DNA of 64,000 bases from an uncultured Alphaproteobacteria bacterium (GTDB taxonomy: Bacteria > Pseudomonadota > Alphaproteobacteria > Rs-D84): the NCBI GenBank assembly GCA_934230415.1, contig CAKQEW010000003.1:62001-126000 (forward strand). The letters run 5' to 3'. The notes under the pieces are model-generated. The model was not told the origin of the DNA. It searched no databases and worked only from the letters and a program-made list of their open reading frames with translations. A program made the position numbers and the translations under genes. Of the stretch, positions 18,302 to 26,115 are shown one piece after another (the first letter of the stretch is position 1; each line of letters starts with the position of its first letter).

Positions 18302-19948
18302 ATGATTGAATACGATGTAATCATTATTGGTGGTGGACATGCCGGGACCGAGGCCGCGGCGGCCGCGGCACGACGTGGGGCAAAAACATTGCTGATGACG
18401 CAATGCGAAACAGACCTGGGTGCGATGTCATGTAACCCCAGTATTGGTGGCCCCGGCAAATCACAAATGGTTGCAGAAATTGACGCAATGGGTGGTGTTA
18501 TGCCACGCGCCGCAGACGCCGCCGGGATTCATTTCAGAACACTGAATGCATCGCACGGTGCGGCGACGCGCGCGTTGCGCGCACAAATTGACCGCGAAAT
18601 GTATCACAACGCGGTGGTAAAAATTTTGGCGGAATTACCAACACTTGCCATACGTTTTGAAAAAGTTACATCGCTGGATTTACAAAATAAAATCGTAAAT
18701 GGCGAATATCACGCGCGCGCAATCGTGCTGACCACTGGGACATTTCTGGGCGCGCTGGTAACGCGTGGTAATGAAAAGATTGCGTCTGGGCGCCTGCAGG
18801 ATGATGGCACGTACCAGGATAACGATACTGTGATATCGGGTGTGTTGCGCGAAAATGGGTTTAATTTGTTACGTCTGAAAACGGGAACGCCGGCGCGTAT
18901 TTATCGCGACAGTATTGATTTTTCCGTATGTGAATTGCAACCGGGCGACAACCCCCACGACTGGTTTTCTGCACCAAATGCGGATAATGATTATTCTGCG
19001 GTATGTTATATAACGCACACAACCGAAAAAACACATCAAATAATTCGTGACAACATTGCAAACGCCCCAATGTATAATGGCGACATCCGTGGCACCGGCC
19101 CGCGTTATTGCCCCAGTTTGGAAGACAAGGTTATGCGTTTCCCAGATCACACGTCGCATCACGTTTTTCTGGAACCCGAAGGATTGCACAGCGATTTAAT
19201 TTATCCGAACGGCATTTCAACCAGTTTTGGTGCAGATATTCAGGACACGTGGATTCGTACAATTCCAGGATTAGAAAACGCGCGCATTGCGCGTTATGGA
19301 TATGCAATTGAATATGATGCGATTGATGCACGCGCACTGAATACCACACTGGAATCGCGTGAAATGCCAGGCATATTTTTTGCCGGCCAAATCAACGGTA
19401 CATCCGGATATGAAGAGGCCGCCGCCCAAGGCATCGTTGCCGGCGCAAATGCCGCCGCGCGCGCACTGGACGCGCCATGGTTAAACCTGAATCGCACAAA
19501 CGCAATGATTGGCGTTTTGATTGATGATATTACAACGTTGGGTGTGGATGAACCCTATCGCATGTTTTCATCACGTGCGGAATATCGTTTAAACCTGCGC
19601 GCGGATAATGCCATTGCACGTCTGGGCGATATGGCGGTGGGGTGCGGGCTGGTTACGTGCGCGGCGCGTGATGAAAAAATGGCATTGCATGCGGCGGAAA
19701 TTGCCGAAAACGATAAATTCTATGCCGGGTATATCGCACGCAACGCGCGCGAAATCGCATCCGCACAACGTGATATGGAATTAAAGATTCCACGCAATAT
19801 GGATTATGCAAATATGCCGGGGCTGACCAACGAATTGGTTGAAAAATTAACCGCCGCGCGGCCGGAAAATATCGCCGCACTGTCGCGAATTCCGGGCATG
19901 ACGCCGGCGGGCATAATGGTCGTCTTGCGCAAAATAAAATGTTCATGA
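18302..19948 (+). CDS. mnmG: tRNA uridine-34 carboxymethylaminomethyl enzyme MnmG
   Basis: A 548-residue MnmG (GidA), the FAD partner of MnmE in cmnm5U34 synthesis. The FAD motif [13 protein letters not shown] is at 8-20 and the signature [14 protein letters not shown] near 42-55; the C-terminal [13 protein letters not shown] and IPGMTPAGI are intact. The family is normally about 620 residues; the missing ~75 are in the helical C-terminal region before the final domain, an internal trimming rather than a frameshift. The usual neighbour rsmG is at 0.5-1 kb instead. Confidence 0.95.
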   Translation: MIEYDVIIIGGGHAGTEAAAAAARRGAKTLLMTQCETDLGAMSCNPSIGGPGKSQMVAEIDAMGGVMPRAADAAGIHFRTLNASHGAATRALRAQIDREMYHNAVVKILAELPTLAIRFEKVTSLDLQNKIVNGEYHARAIVLTTGTFLGALVTRGNEKIASGRLQDDGTYQDNDTVISGVLRENGFNLLRLKTGTPARIYRDSIDFSVCELQPGDNPHDWFSAPNADNDYSAVCYITHTTEKTHQIIRDNIANAPMYNGDIRGTGPRYCPSLEDKVMRFPDHTSHHVFLEPEGLHSDLIYPNGISTSFGADIQDTWIRTIPGLENARIARYGYAIEYDAIDARALNTTLESREMPGIFFAGQINGTSGYEEAAAQGIVAGANAAARALDAPWLNLNRTNAMIGVLIDDITTLGVDEPYRMFSSRAEYRLNLRADNAIARLGDMAVGCGLVTCAARDEKMALHAAEIAENDKFYAGYIARNAREIASAQRDMELKIPRNMDYANMPGLTNELVEKLTAARPENIAALSRIPGMTPAGIMVVLRKIKCS

Positions 19949-19949
19949 C

Positions 19950-20513
19950 ATGCACGAATTTATAAATGACATTATAAATAAAAAAATTCTGTCTGAATAC
20001 AGTCATTCAAATTATATTGATAAATTTGACGGTCGTGATTTCTTGCACCTGGATTGCAGTGGGTTTGTGTTTTGGTGGCTGGCCAAAAATAAATATATAC
20101 GTGCGTTGGCGGAAATAAAGGGATTCCTGCGCCAACGGAAATACATAAAAATAAACAGATTTTACTGTCGCGATTTTCATGAAATGTTCCATTCAAGAAA
20201 TGATTTTTCATACTGGGAATTCATGGATATTCCACAAAAAAACGACATTATCGTTGTTGTTTTTGACAGTGGTAATGGACATTGTATGTTTATAAACCGC
20301 GTCATACAGCAGACACAAAATCATTTGGTTCTGAACATCACAGATTCCACGCGATATCCACATAAAAATGACAGCCGCCACACCCCAGAAACGGGTATTG
20401 GCACGGGCGATATAACCATAGAATATTCAAATGGACAAACAATATACGACGCTGGGAATAAAAAATTAAAACCCAAGAAATGTAATGTTTATTTTATTCA
20501 CCCAAAACGATAA
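19950..20513 (+). CDS. Putative NlpC/P60- or CHAP-like cysteine hydrolase
   Basis: A 187-residue cytoplasmic-looking protein (no signal peptide) starting 1 nt after mnmG. The HLDCSGFVFWWLA motif resembles the catalytic-cysteine helix of NlpC/P60-type hydrolases, and SGNGHCMFINRV could supply the catalytic histidine. This is a fold guess from two motifs; no close family is recognised. Codon use is more AT-rich than mnmG, so it may be a later arrival. Ends in a bidirectional terminator. Confidence 0.55.
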   Translation: MHEFINDIINKKILSEYSHSNYIDKFDGRDFLHLDCSGFVFWWLAKNKYIRALAEIKGFLRQRKYIKINRFYCRDFHEMFHSRNDFSYWEFMDIPQKNDIIVVVFDSGNGHCMFINRVIQQTQNHLVLNITDSTRYPHKNDSRHTPETGIGTGDITIEYSNGQTIYDAGNKKLKPKKCNVYFIHPKR

Positions 20514-20545
20514 AAAAAACACCGGCAAATGCCGGTGTTTTTTTA
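20513..20545. terminator. Bidirectional terminator at 20.5 kb
   Basis: Core CCGGCAAATGCCGG (20522-20535) with an A tract left and T tract right, between converging genes. Confidence 0.9.
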
Positions 20546-20548
20546 ATA

Positions 20549-20842
20549 CTATTTTGAACGAACCAGGTCACAAAACGCACGCATGCCAATTAATACTTTC
20601 AGTTTTTTAACATCACGGGCGGGGATTTTCATAACCTGGCGCGGGCCACATGAAATGGTTTGAACCGGCCAATAATTGATACGCAGGTTACCGACATATG
20701 AAAAATATGGCGCGCCACTGGCATCCACACGTGTGCGCGGGTCACGTATCATATGCGCCAGGTATTTCATACCGACCTGTGGCGACAATGGCGCGGCACC
20801 ATTGGCAAAATTATACATTTCGGTAAATTTTGATAAATTCAT
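20549..20842 (-). CDS. Small basic protein, possibly HU-like
   Basis: A 97-residue protein not firmly recognised. Its C-terminal half (PRQVMKIPARDVKKLKVLIGMRAFCDLV) resembles the arm-to-helix end of HU/IHF proteins, where a KIPA segment is followed by a basic K-G-A helix, and PRTRVDASGAPYF may be a remnant of the arm. The first 45 residues do not resemble HU helices clearly. A diverged nucleoid protein is one reading; an unrelated hypothetical is the other. GGAT ribosome site upstream. Confidence 0.5.
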   Translation of the reverse strand: MNLSKFTEMYNFANGAAPLSPQVGMKYLAHMIRDPRTRVDASGAPYFSYVGNLRINYWPVQTISCGPRQVMKIPARDVKKLKVLIGMRAFCDLVRSK

Positions 20843-20934
20843 CAGTAAATCCTTTTATTTACATATATCAACATAGCAATAAAAATACATTGCAACAATG
20901 AAAATAAAATGTGGAAATTAGTTTTTACATATAC

Positions 20935-20940
20935 TATGAT
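20935..20940 (+). promoter_or_regulatory. -10 box of tRNA-Thr
   Basis: TATGAT 12 nt before the mature tRNA-Thr; the matching -35 is weak (TGGAAA at 20912-20917, 17 bp away). Confidence 0.45.
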
Positions 20941-20952
20941 TATGCACGCCGT

Positions 20953-21028
20953 GCCGGTGTAGCTCAGCTGGTAGAGCATCTCATTCGTAATGAGGGGGTC
21001 GTAGGTTCAAGTCCTATCACCGGCACCA
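20953..21028 (+). tRNA. tRNA-Thr(CGT)
   Basis: A 76-nt cloverleaf with acceptor GCCGGTG / CACCGGC, anticodon loop TTCGTAA (CGT), T loop TTCAAGT, discriminator A and encoded CCA. Confidence 0.96.
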
Positions 21029-21035
21029 TATTTAT

Positions 21036-21060
21036 TAACGCCCGCGTGGCGTTTTTTTTA
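21036..21060 (+). terminator. Terminator of tRNA-Thr
   Basis: AACGCC...GGCGTT followed by T7, 8 nt after the tRNA. Confidence 0.82.
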
Positions 21061-21073
21061 TTGCGATACACAT

Positions 21074-21105
21074 AAAAAAACACCGGCATTTGCCGGTGTT
21101 TTTTA
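21074..21105. terminator. Bidirectional terminator after the coiled-coil gene
   Basis: Core CCGGCATTTGCCGG (21083-21096) just beyond the minus-strand stop at 21107. It also backs up the tRNA-Thr terminator. Confidence 0.9.
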
Positions 21106-21106
21106 A

Positions 21107-21979
21107 CTATTTCTCACTTACATTTGCGCGCAGTAGCGCCTGTTTCATTGGACCCTGCACTTCTTCTTGCAGCCGCTTTAGTTCTCTTTCCTCGGCCAGT
21201 TGCTTTCTGTACTCCCATAGATCTTTTTCTTTTTCCGACAGGTTTAGGTTTCGTTCTTCTTCATATTTCAACCTGTTTTGTTGCAACCTTTGCTGATAAC
21301 ACTTTTCAACAGTTGCTTGCTGTAATTCTGGAATATCTAATACTTTTTCACGCCCCAAAAAAACAGCAGATTTATAAACGCTAATTGCATGACGTCCACC
21401 GCCAATTACTACATAATAATGCTGGCCTACTTCTTCTATATGGTCTTCTCCGACCATATCTTCTGTGAACACAAAATATTTTATAGTGGGTACAACAAGA
21501 TCTTTAGGAACCGGACAATATCCCAGTCCTGGGGCTGTTTTAATTATATCCAACAGGTCCTGGACACCACTTTTGGCAAGTGCCTCGGGGGTATTTGCTT
21601 CTTGTTCTGCTGCCTGTTGCCGTTGTTTTCGCTCTTCTGCTGCTATTTTTCTTTCCAATTCCTGGGCGGCGGCAACCATCTTATCGTCATACTGTTTCAA
21701 TTCTTTTTTACCCTTTTCGGCATCATTTTTCATCTCTGCTATTACACTACGTGTCGGCTGCATCAAGGCCTGACTATATATCTGTAATGCACGCAATACA
21801 TCTTCCTTGTTGGATACATGTATATCTTTCTCTTTTTTCTCTTTTATATATTTCACAACATTCACAGTACCCACCACCGGTGCCAATGCGGTAAATACGG
21901 CCGCACATACCGGCAAAAAAGTCCCCTTTGCAACATGGGTTGCTGTATTCTTAACTTGTATCTTTTTTCTTTCGTCCAT
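21107..21979 (-). CDS. Unknown coiled-coil membrane-anchored protein
   Basis: A 290-residue protein not recognised. One hydrophobic segment (about residues 18-45, GTFLPVCAAVFTALAPVVGTV) is followed by long charged coiled-coil stretches (KKELKQYDDKMVAAAQELERKIAAEERKQRQQ and a C-terminal Lys/Glu/Arg region). A central globular part reads VPTIKYFVFTEDMVGEDHIEEVGQHYYVVIGGG. The start at 21979 has AGGGG 9 nt upstream. Codons are AT-richer than the neighbours, and it sits beside tRNA-Thr, so acquisition is possible. A structured leader with its own terminator precedes it. Confidence 0.6.
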   Translation of the reverse strand: MDERKKIQVKNTATHVAKGTFLPVCAAVFTALAPVVGTVNVVKYIKEKKEKDIHVSNKEDVLRALQIYSQALMQPTRSVIAEMKNDAEKGKKELKQYDDKMVAAAQELERKIAAEERKQRQQAAEQEANTPEALAKSGVQDLLDIIKTAPGLGYCPVPKDLVVPTIKYFVFTEDMVGEDHIEEVGQHYYVVIGGGRHAISVYKSAVFLGREKVLDIPELQQATVEKCYQQRLQQNRLKYEEERNLNLSEKEKDLWEYRKQLAEERELKRLQEEVQGPMKQALLRANVSEK

Positions 21980-22005
21980 AACAAAGCCCCTTTTTATTTT
22001 TGTAT

Positions 22006-22141
22006 CAAAAAACCACCTGTTATTCTGGTGGTTGGAGCTTGAGAACAATATCGTGAATTGCGTGGTTTATTCGTATATTCACCACACTCCAACCGACTGG
22101 TTGGATTTTTCGTCTGTTACTGACGCACGATCTGGGTTCTC
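22006..22141 (-). ncRNA. Candidate structured leader RNA or riboswitch-like element
   Basis: Read on the minus strand. A closing stem (GAGAAC with GTTCTC, 22141-22136 with 22046-22041, plus ATCGTG with CACGAT, 22131-22126 with 22055-22050) encloses three hairpins: CGTC/GACG (22125-22111), CCAACC/GGTTGG (22104-22089) and GTGTGGT/ACCACGC (22087-22060). A terminator follows (AACCACC/GGTGGTT plus TTTTTT, 22033-22006), 27 nt before the coiled-coil gene start. A 29-codon ORF (22168-22079) overlaps the first part. A multi-branch fold ending in a terminator before a gene is the layout of a riboswitch or attenuator; no known family is recognised. Confidence 0.5.
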
Positions 22142-22238
22142 ACGCCCATACAGGAACACCCTGCACATGTATAAATATACCATAAATTCGGCTAAAAACA
22201 AATAATTTATAACAAATGGATATATACGGTCTTATTTC
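22142..22238. other. AT-rich intergenic stretch
   Basis: Between the structured leader and the ileS promoter. It should contain the leftward promoter for the structured RNA (TATATT/TATACA-like words near 22170-22185 on the minus strand), but no clear -35. No coding sequence seen beyond the short ORF already described. Confidence 0.4.
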
Positions 22239-22267
22239 TTGCTTTTTCTTAAAATCCAGTGTAAAAT
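22239..22267 (+). promoter_or_regulatory. ileS promoter
   Basis: -35 TTGCTT (22239-22244), 17 bp, -10 TAAAAT (22262-22267), 9 nt before the leader-peptide ATG at 22277. Confidence 0.6.
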
Positions 22268-22276
22268 TTCGCCGAA

Positions 22277-22309
22277 ATGATGAACAAGGCAATAATTATT
22301 ATTAAATAA
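22277..22309 (+). CDS. ileS attenuation leader peptide (four Ile codons)
   Basis: A ten-codon ORF, Met-Met-Asn-Lys-Ala-Ile-Ile-Ile-Ile-Lys, with consecutive codons ATA ATT ATT ATT (22292-22303) and stop TAA at 22307-22309. It lies between a promoter and a terminator upstream of isoleucyl-tRNA synthetase. Runs of the cognate amino-acid codon are the hallmark of ribosome-mediated attenuation. There is no ribosome site, and the -10 ends 9 nt before the ATG, so it may be read as a leaderless message. Confidence 0.75.
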   Translation: MMNKAIIIIK

Positions 22310-22318
22310 ACCGGCACT

Positions 22319-22363
22319 GCGCCTTTGGCGGTGGCTGGGGCGCGCATGCGCCTGTTTTTTTTT
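22319..22363 (+). terminator. ileS attenuator: mutually exclusive hairpins
   Basis: Terminator GGCGC (22339-22343), GCAT loop, GCGCC (22348-22352), then T9 after TG. Competing pairings: GCGCC at 22319-22323 with GGCGC 22339-22343 (antiterminator), or CGCC-TTT-GGCG at 22320-22330. A ribosome that reaches the leader stop would cover 22319-22323 and let the terminator form; one stalled at the Ile codons would leave it free to pair, allowing read-through into ileS. Confidence 0.72.
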
Positions 22364-22399
22364 AATAAATGCAAAAACAATATAAAAAGGACACAAAAC

Positions 22400-25300
22400 A
22401 TGGCATACCCAAAGACCGATGCGCGTGCGGATTTTCCCAAACTGGAACAGGAAATATTGGCGTTCTGGCGTGCAGATGACACGTTTCACAAATCACTGAA
22501 CCAGACCAAGATGGGGCATCCATTTTCGTTCTATGACGGGCCACCGTTTGCAAATGGTTTGCCACACTGGGGGCATTTGGGGGTATCCGCGGTCAAGGAT
22601 ATGATTTCGCGGTACCAGACCATGCGTGGTCGCCATGTTGTACGCGAACTGGGGTGGGATTGCCACGGTTTGCCGGCCGAATCATCGGTGGAAAAAAAGC
22701 AACATCGCCAGGCCAAAGATATTGTTGCAACCGATGGAATTGCGGCGTTCTGTGATATGTGTCGCACAGACGTTATGACATATTCCAACGAATGGTTAAA
22801 ATTTATTGAACGTATTGGTCGTTGGGTTGATGGGGGTAACAATTATGGTTATCGCACCATGGATAAAAATTACATGGAATCGGTTATATGGGCGATAAAG
22901 GAATTACATAACCGCGGCCTGCTGTACAAGGATTACCGTGTAAATCCGTTTGACTGGAAATTAGGTACTGTTCTGTCTAATTCAGAGGCATCATCCGAAT
23001 ACCAGGATGTCACCGACGATGCCATCACCGTATGGTTTGCATTGGAAAATGGCGACCGCGCATTGGCGTGGACAACAACGCCATGGACACTGCCCGCGAA
23101 CAGTGCACTGGCCGTGAATCCAAATATGAAATACCTGCGGATGCAGGATACCGATGGCAACGTTTATGTTATCGCCGAATCACGTCTGAAATCGTATGAA
23201 AAGCAATTTACAAATGCGACCCAGGTTGGTGCGGTATTTGGTCGTGATTTGGTCGGTATGAAATATACACCGCTGTTTGATTACTACGCGGGGACATCTG
23301 ATTTGTTGTACCAGGTGATACCGGCAGACTATGTTTCTGATGGTGATGGTACCGGTATCGTGCATATTGCCCCCGCATATGGTGAAGACGATTTCTGGGC
23401 GGCAAAAAATTTAAACCCGAAATTCCCGGTAATCTTGAACGTTGATGACTATGGCAACTATACATCTGATGTTCGTGATTGGGCGGGCGAAAATATATTC
23501 GCGGCAAATCCGAAAATTATTAACCACCTGCGCGAAAATGGACATTTGGTAAAGAAAGAACAACATCGTCATTCATACCCATATGGCCCACGCAGCAAGG
23601 AAAAGCTGATTTATCGTGCAACTGATTCATGGTACATTGACGTGCCAAAAATCCGCAGCCGCCTGGTTGAAATTACAAAAAATCAAACACGTTGGACATC
23701 CGCCGGCGACCGTTTTTTAACATGGATAGAGGGCGCACGCCCATGGTCAATTTCCCGTAATCGTTTTTGGGGAACACCATTGCCGATATGGACACGTGAT
23801 GGCGAATACAAAATATTTGGCTCTATTGCAGAGATAGAAGAATTCTTTGGCGTGAAAATAAATGACCTGCATCGGCCGACATTGGACGCGTTGGAAAAAG
23901 ATGGTTGGAAACGTATTCCTGACGTTTTGGATTGCTGGGTTGAATCTGGGTCAATGCCATTTGCATCACTGCATTACCCGTTTGAAAACGCCGATAAATT
24001 CGCGGCAACATTCCCGGCAGATTATATCATAGAAGGCCAGGATCAAACCCGTGGTTGGTTTTATTCATTAATGGTGATGGCGACCGCATTGTTTGATAGC
24101 CCGGCGTTCCGCACGGTATCGGCAAACGGTATGATTGTTGACGAACATAAAAAGAAATTATCAAAATCCGTTGGCAATTTTGTGAACCCAGAACAGCAGA
24201 TTGAACAATCTGGGGCGGACGCAATTCGTTTGTTTATTCTGGGGTCTGGGTTTATGAAGGCCGAACCGGTGTCTATTGATATGGCGGGCAAGGTATTCAG
24301 TGACGCCACAAAAACAATCCTGACACCATTGTGGAATGCGTATCACTTCTTTACACTGTACGCAAATGCGGGCAATATTGTCGCAGATGGCACAATCACC
24401 GCCACAGACAACGTGTTGGATAAATACATTGTTGCCGAATTAAACGAACTGATTTGCGTGGTTGGTGCGGCATTGGATGAATACAAACCAGATGTTGCAA
24501 TCAAAGAATTCGTGCGATTCTTGGACGTATTAAATAACTGGTACATTCGTCGGTCGCGCGCACGCTTCTGGGACGAAGATGTGGATGCATTTAACACATT
24601 GCACTATGTGTTGGTCAATCTGTGTAAATGCCTGGCACCGTTTGCCCCGTTTATCAGTGAATATATTTACAAAAACCTGACTGGGAATGAATCTGTGCAT
24701 TTGGAATTGTTCCCGTGTGTCACAGATACAGATGAAAAAATTGTATCTGATATGCGACATGTTCAATCGGTTGTATCCGTCGGAAAACAATTGCGCGAAC
24801 AATATAAATTACGCAATCGTTTGCCACTGGGTAAAATCACCATCGCAGGCAGTGATCTGCACGCATATGCAGATATTATCGCCGATGAACTGAACGTTAA
24901 ACATGTGGATTTCACACCGAATATTTCTGATGTCGCCGACAGTTTTATTTACCTGATTACACCAAAGATTGGCACACGTCTGGGGCCGGCATTACGCGAA
25001 ATTATCCCGGCGGTAAAGCAGGGCGCATATGAAATCAGTGGTGACAAACTGGTGGTTGGCGCGCATACATTGAATGCAGATGAATTTGAAAATCGTCTGA
25101 CGGTGCGTGATGGAATCACTGGCGCGGCATTGCCTGATAATACCGCGGTGGTTGTTCTGGATACAGAAATTAACGCCGAATTGGTGTCAGAAGGTCTGGC
25201 AAACGATGCATTGCGATTCATCCAGGATTCGCGCAAGGCCGCGGGACTGGACGTATCAGACCGTATCAAATTAACGTACCAGGCCGACCCAGCCCTGGCG

Positions 25301-25429
25301 GCGGCGATTGCGGCACATCGCGACCGCATTATGTCGGATGCGCTGATTACAGATATGTCATTGGGCGCCGGCGAATATAATACTGACATAGAAGGCTATG
25401 GATTATCCATCGGCATAACCAAGGCATAA
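22400..25429 (+). CDS. ileS: Isoleucyl-tRNA synthetase
   Basis: A 1009-residue class Ia synthetase. The HIGH-like box is in PHWGHLGVSAVKDM, the editing-domain TTPWTLPANSALAVNP is near 238-253, and the KLSKSVGNFVNPEQ loop carries KMSKS. The DCWVESGSMPFA and EGQDQTRGWFYSL segments are IleRS-specific. The C-terminal part resembles the long alphaproteobacterial or eukaryote-like IleRS form. The start at 22400 has AAAAGG 9 nt before it. Expression is probably controlled by the upstream Ile attenuator. nth follows after 1 nt. Confidence 0.96.
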   Translation: MAYPKTDARADFPKLEQEILAFWRADDTFHKSLNQTKMGHPFSFYDGPPFANGLPHWGHLGVSAVKDMISRYQTMRGRHVVRELGWDCHGLPAESSVEKKQHRQAKDIVATDGIAAFCDMCRTDVMTYSNEWLKFIERIGRWVDGGNNYGYRTMDKNYMESVIWAIKELHNRGLLYKDYRVNPFDWKLGTVLSNSEASSEYQDVTDDAITVWFALENGDRALAWTTTPWTLPANSALAVNPNMKYLRMQDTDGNVYVIAESRLKSYEKQFTNATQVGAVFGRDLVGMKYTPLFDYYAGTSDLLYQVIPADYVSDGDGTGIVHIAPAYGEDDFWAAKNLNPKFPVILNVDDYGNYTSDVRDWAGENIFAANPKIINHLRENGHLVKKEQHRHSYPYGPRSKEKLIYRATDSWYIDVPKIRSRLVEITKNQTRWTSAGDRFLTWIEGARPWSISRNRFWGTPLPIWTRDGEYKIFGSIAEIEEFFGVKINDLHRPTLDALEKDGWKRIPDVLDCWVESGSMPFASLHYPFENADKFAATFPADYIIEGQDQTRGWFYSLMVMATALFDSPAFRTVSANGMIVDEHKKKLSKSVGNFVNPEQQIEQSGADAIRLFILGSGFMKAEPVSIDMAGKVFSDATKTILTPLWNAYHFFTLYANAGNIVADGTITATDNVLDKYIVAELNELICVVGAALDEYKPDVAIKEFVRFLDVLNNWYIRRSRARFWDEDVDAFNTLHYVLVNLCKCLAPFAPFISEYIYKNLTGNESVHLELFPCVTDTDEKIVSDMRHVQSVVSVGKQLREQYKLRNRLPLGKITIAGSDLHAYADIIADELNVKHVDFTPNISDVADSFIYLITPKIGTRLGPALREIIPAVKQGAYEISGDKLVVGAHTLNADEFENRLTVRDGITGAALPDNTAVVVLDTEINAELVSEGLANDALRFIQDSRKAAGLDVSDRIKLTYQADPALAAAIAAHRDRIMSDALITDMSLGAGEYNTDIEGYGLSIGITKA

Positions 25430-25430
25430 T

Positions 25431-26087
25431 ATGACACCCGCGCAATATTTTAAAATTGTGCCAACACGGCTGAACATGGAAATTCGTTCAGAGTTATATT
25501 TTGTGAACGAATTTACGTTCGCCGTGGCGGTCATTTTATCCGCCCAGGCAACCGATAAAAAGGTTAACGAGGTCACACCAACACTGTTTGCGATTGCACC
25601 AACACCGGCAAAAATGATTGCACTGGGGATTGATGGGTTAACGCAATATATACGCGTAATTTCATTTTTTAATAACAAGGCAAAAAGTATTATTGGTCTG
25701 GCGTCCCAGTTAATGGAATATCCCGGCAATGATGATGCGGATTATAAATTTCCGCTAAAATTTCATAATCGTGATGAACTGATGAAATTACCTGGTATCG
25801 GACAAAAAACCGCAAATGTCGTCATGAACGTTTTATGGAACGCGCCGAATATTGGTGTTGATACGCACGTTTTTCGCAATGCGCATCGCTATGGATGGGT
25901 GGGTGCTGATGCAAATACACCTGAACGCGTTGAACGTGAACTGTTAAAAATTATACCGAAAAAATATCATGCAATTTGTAATCACGTAATGGTTTTACAT
26001 GGTCGGTATACGTGTCGCGCACTGCGCCCGAAATGCAGCGAATGCCCGGTTGCACACATATGCACCGCCCGCGACAAAACGATATAA
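25431..26087 (+). CDS. nth: Endonuclease III
   Basis: A 218-residue base-excision glycosylase/AP lyase for oxidised pyrimidines. The helix-hairpin-helix LPGIGQKTANVVM holds the catalytic Lys, and VDTHVFR the catalytic Asp. The [4Fe-4S] cluster cysteines fit C-x6-C-x2-C-x5-C at the C-terminus (CRALRPKCSECPVAHIC). Length equals the family norm. Coupled to ileS. Confidence 0.96.
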   Translation: MTPAQYFKIVPTRLNMEIRSELYFVNEFTFAVAVILSAQATDKKVNEVTPTLFAIAPTPAKMIALGIDGLTQYIRVISFFNNKAKSIIGLASQLMEYPGNDDADYKFPLKFHNRDELMKLPGIGQKTANVVMNVLWNAPNIGVDTHVFRNAHRYGWVGADANTPERVERELLKIIPKKYHAICNHVMVLHGRYTCRALRPKCSECPVAHICTARDKTI

Positions 26088-26115
26088 AAAAGCCGGCAAA
26101 TGCCGGCTTTTTTTA
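26085..26115. terminator. Bidirectional terminator, nth / pheT
   Basis: Core CCGGCAAATGCCGG (26093-26106) with A and T flanks between convergent genes. Confidence 0.9.

Noticed and set aside
22006..22141. 6S RNA, SRP RNA, tmRNA or hammerhead identity for the structured leader
   Set aside because: Characteristic sequences (SRP loop, tmRNA tRNA-like end, hammerhead core) are absent.
22249..22406. Minus-strand frame of 51 codons with two hydrophobic segments overlapping the ileS start
   Set aside because: It covers the ileS leader and terminator exactly, and its hydrophobicity comes from the complement of the Ile codons and T tract. The attenuator explains the sequence better.
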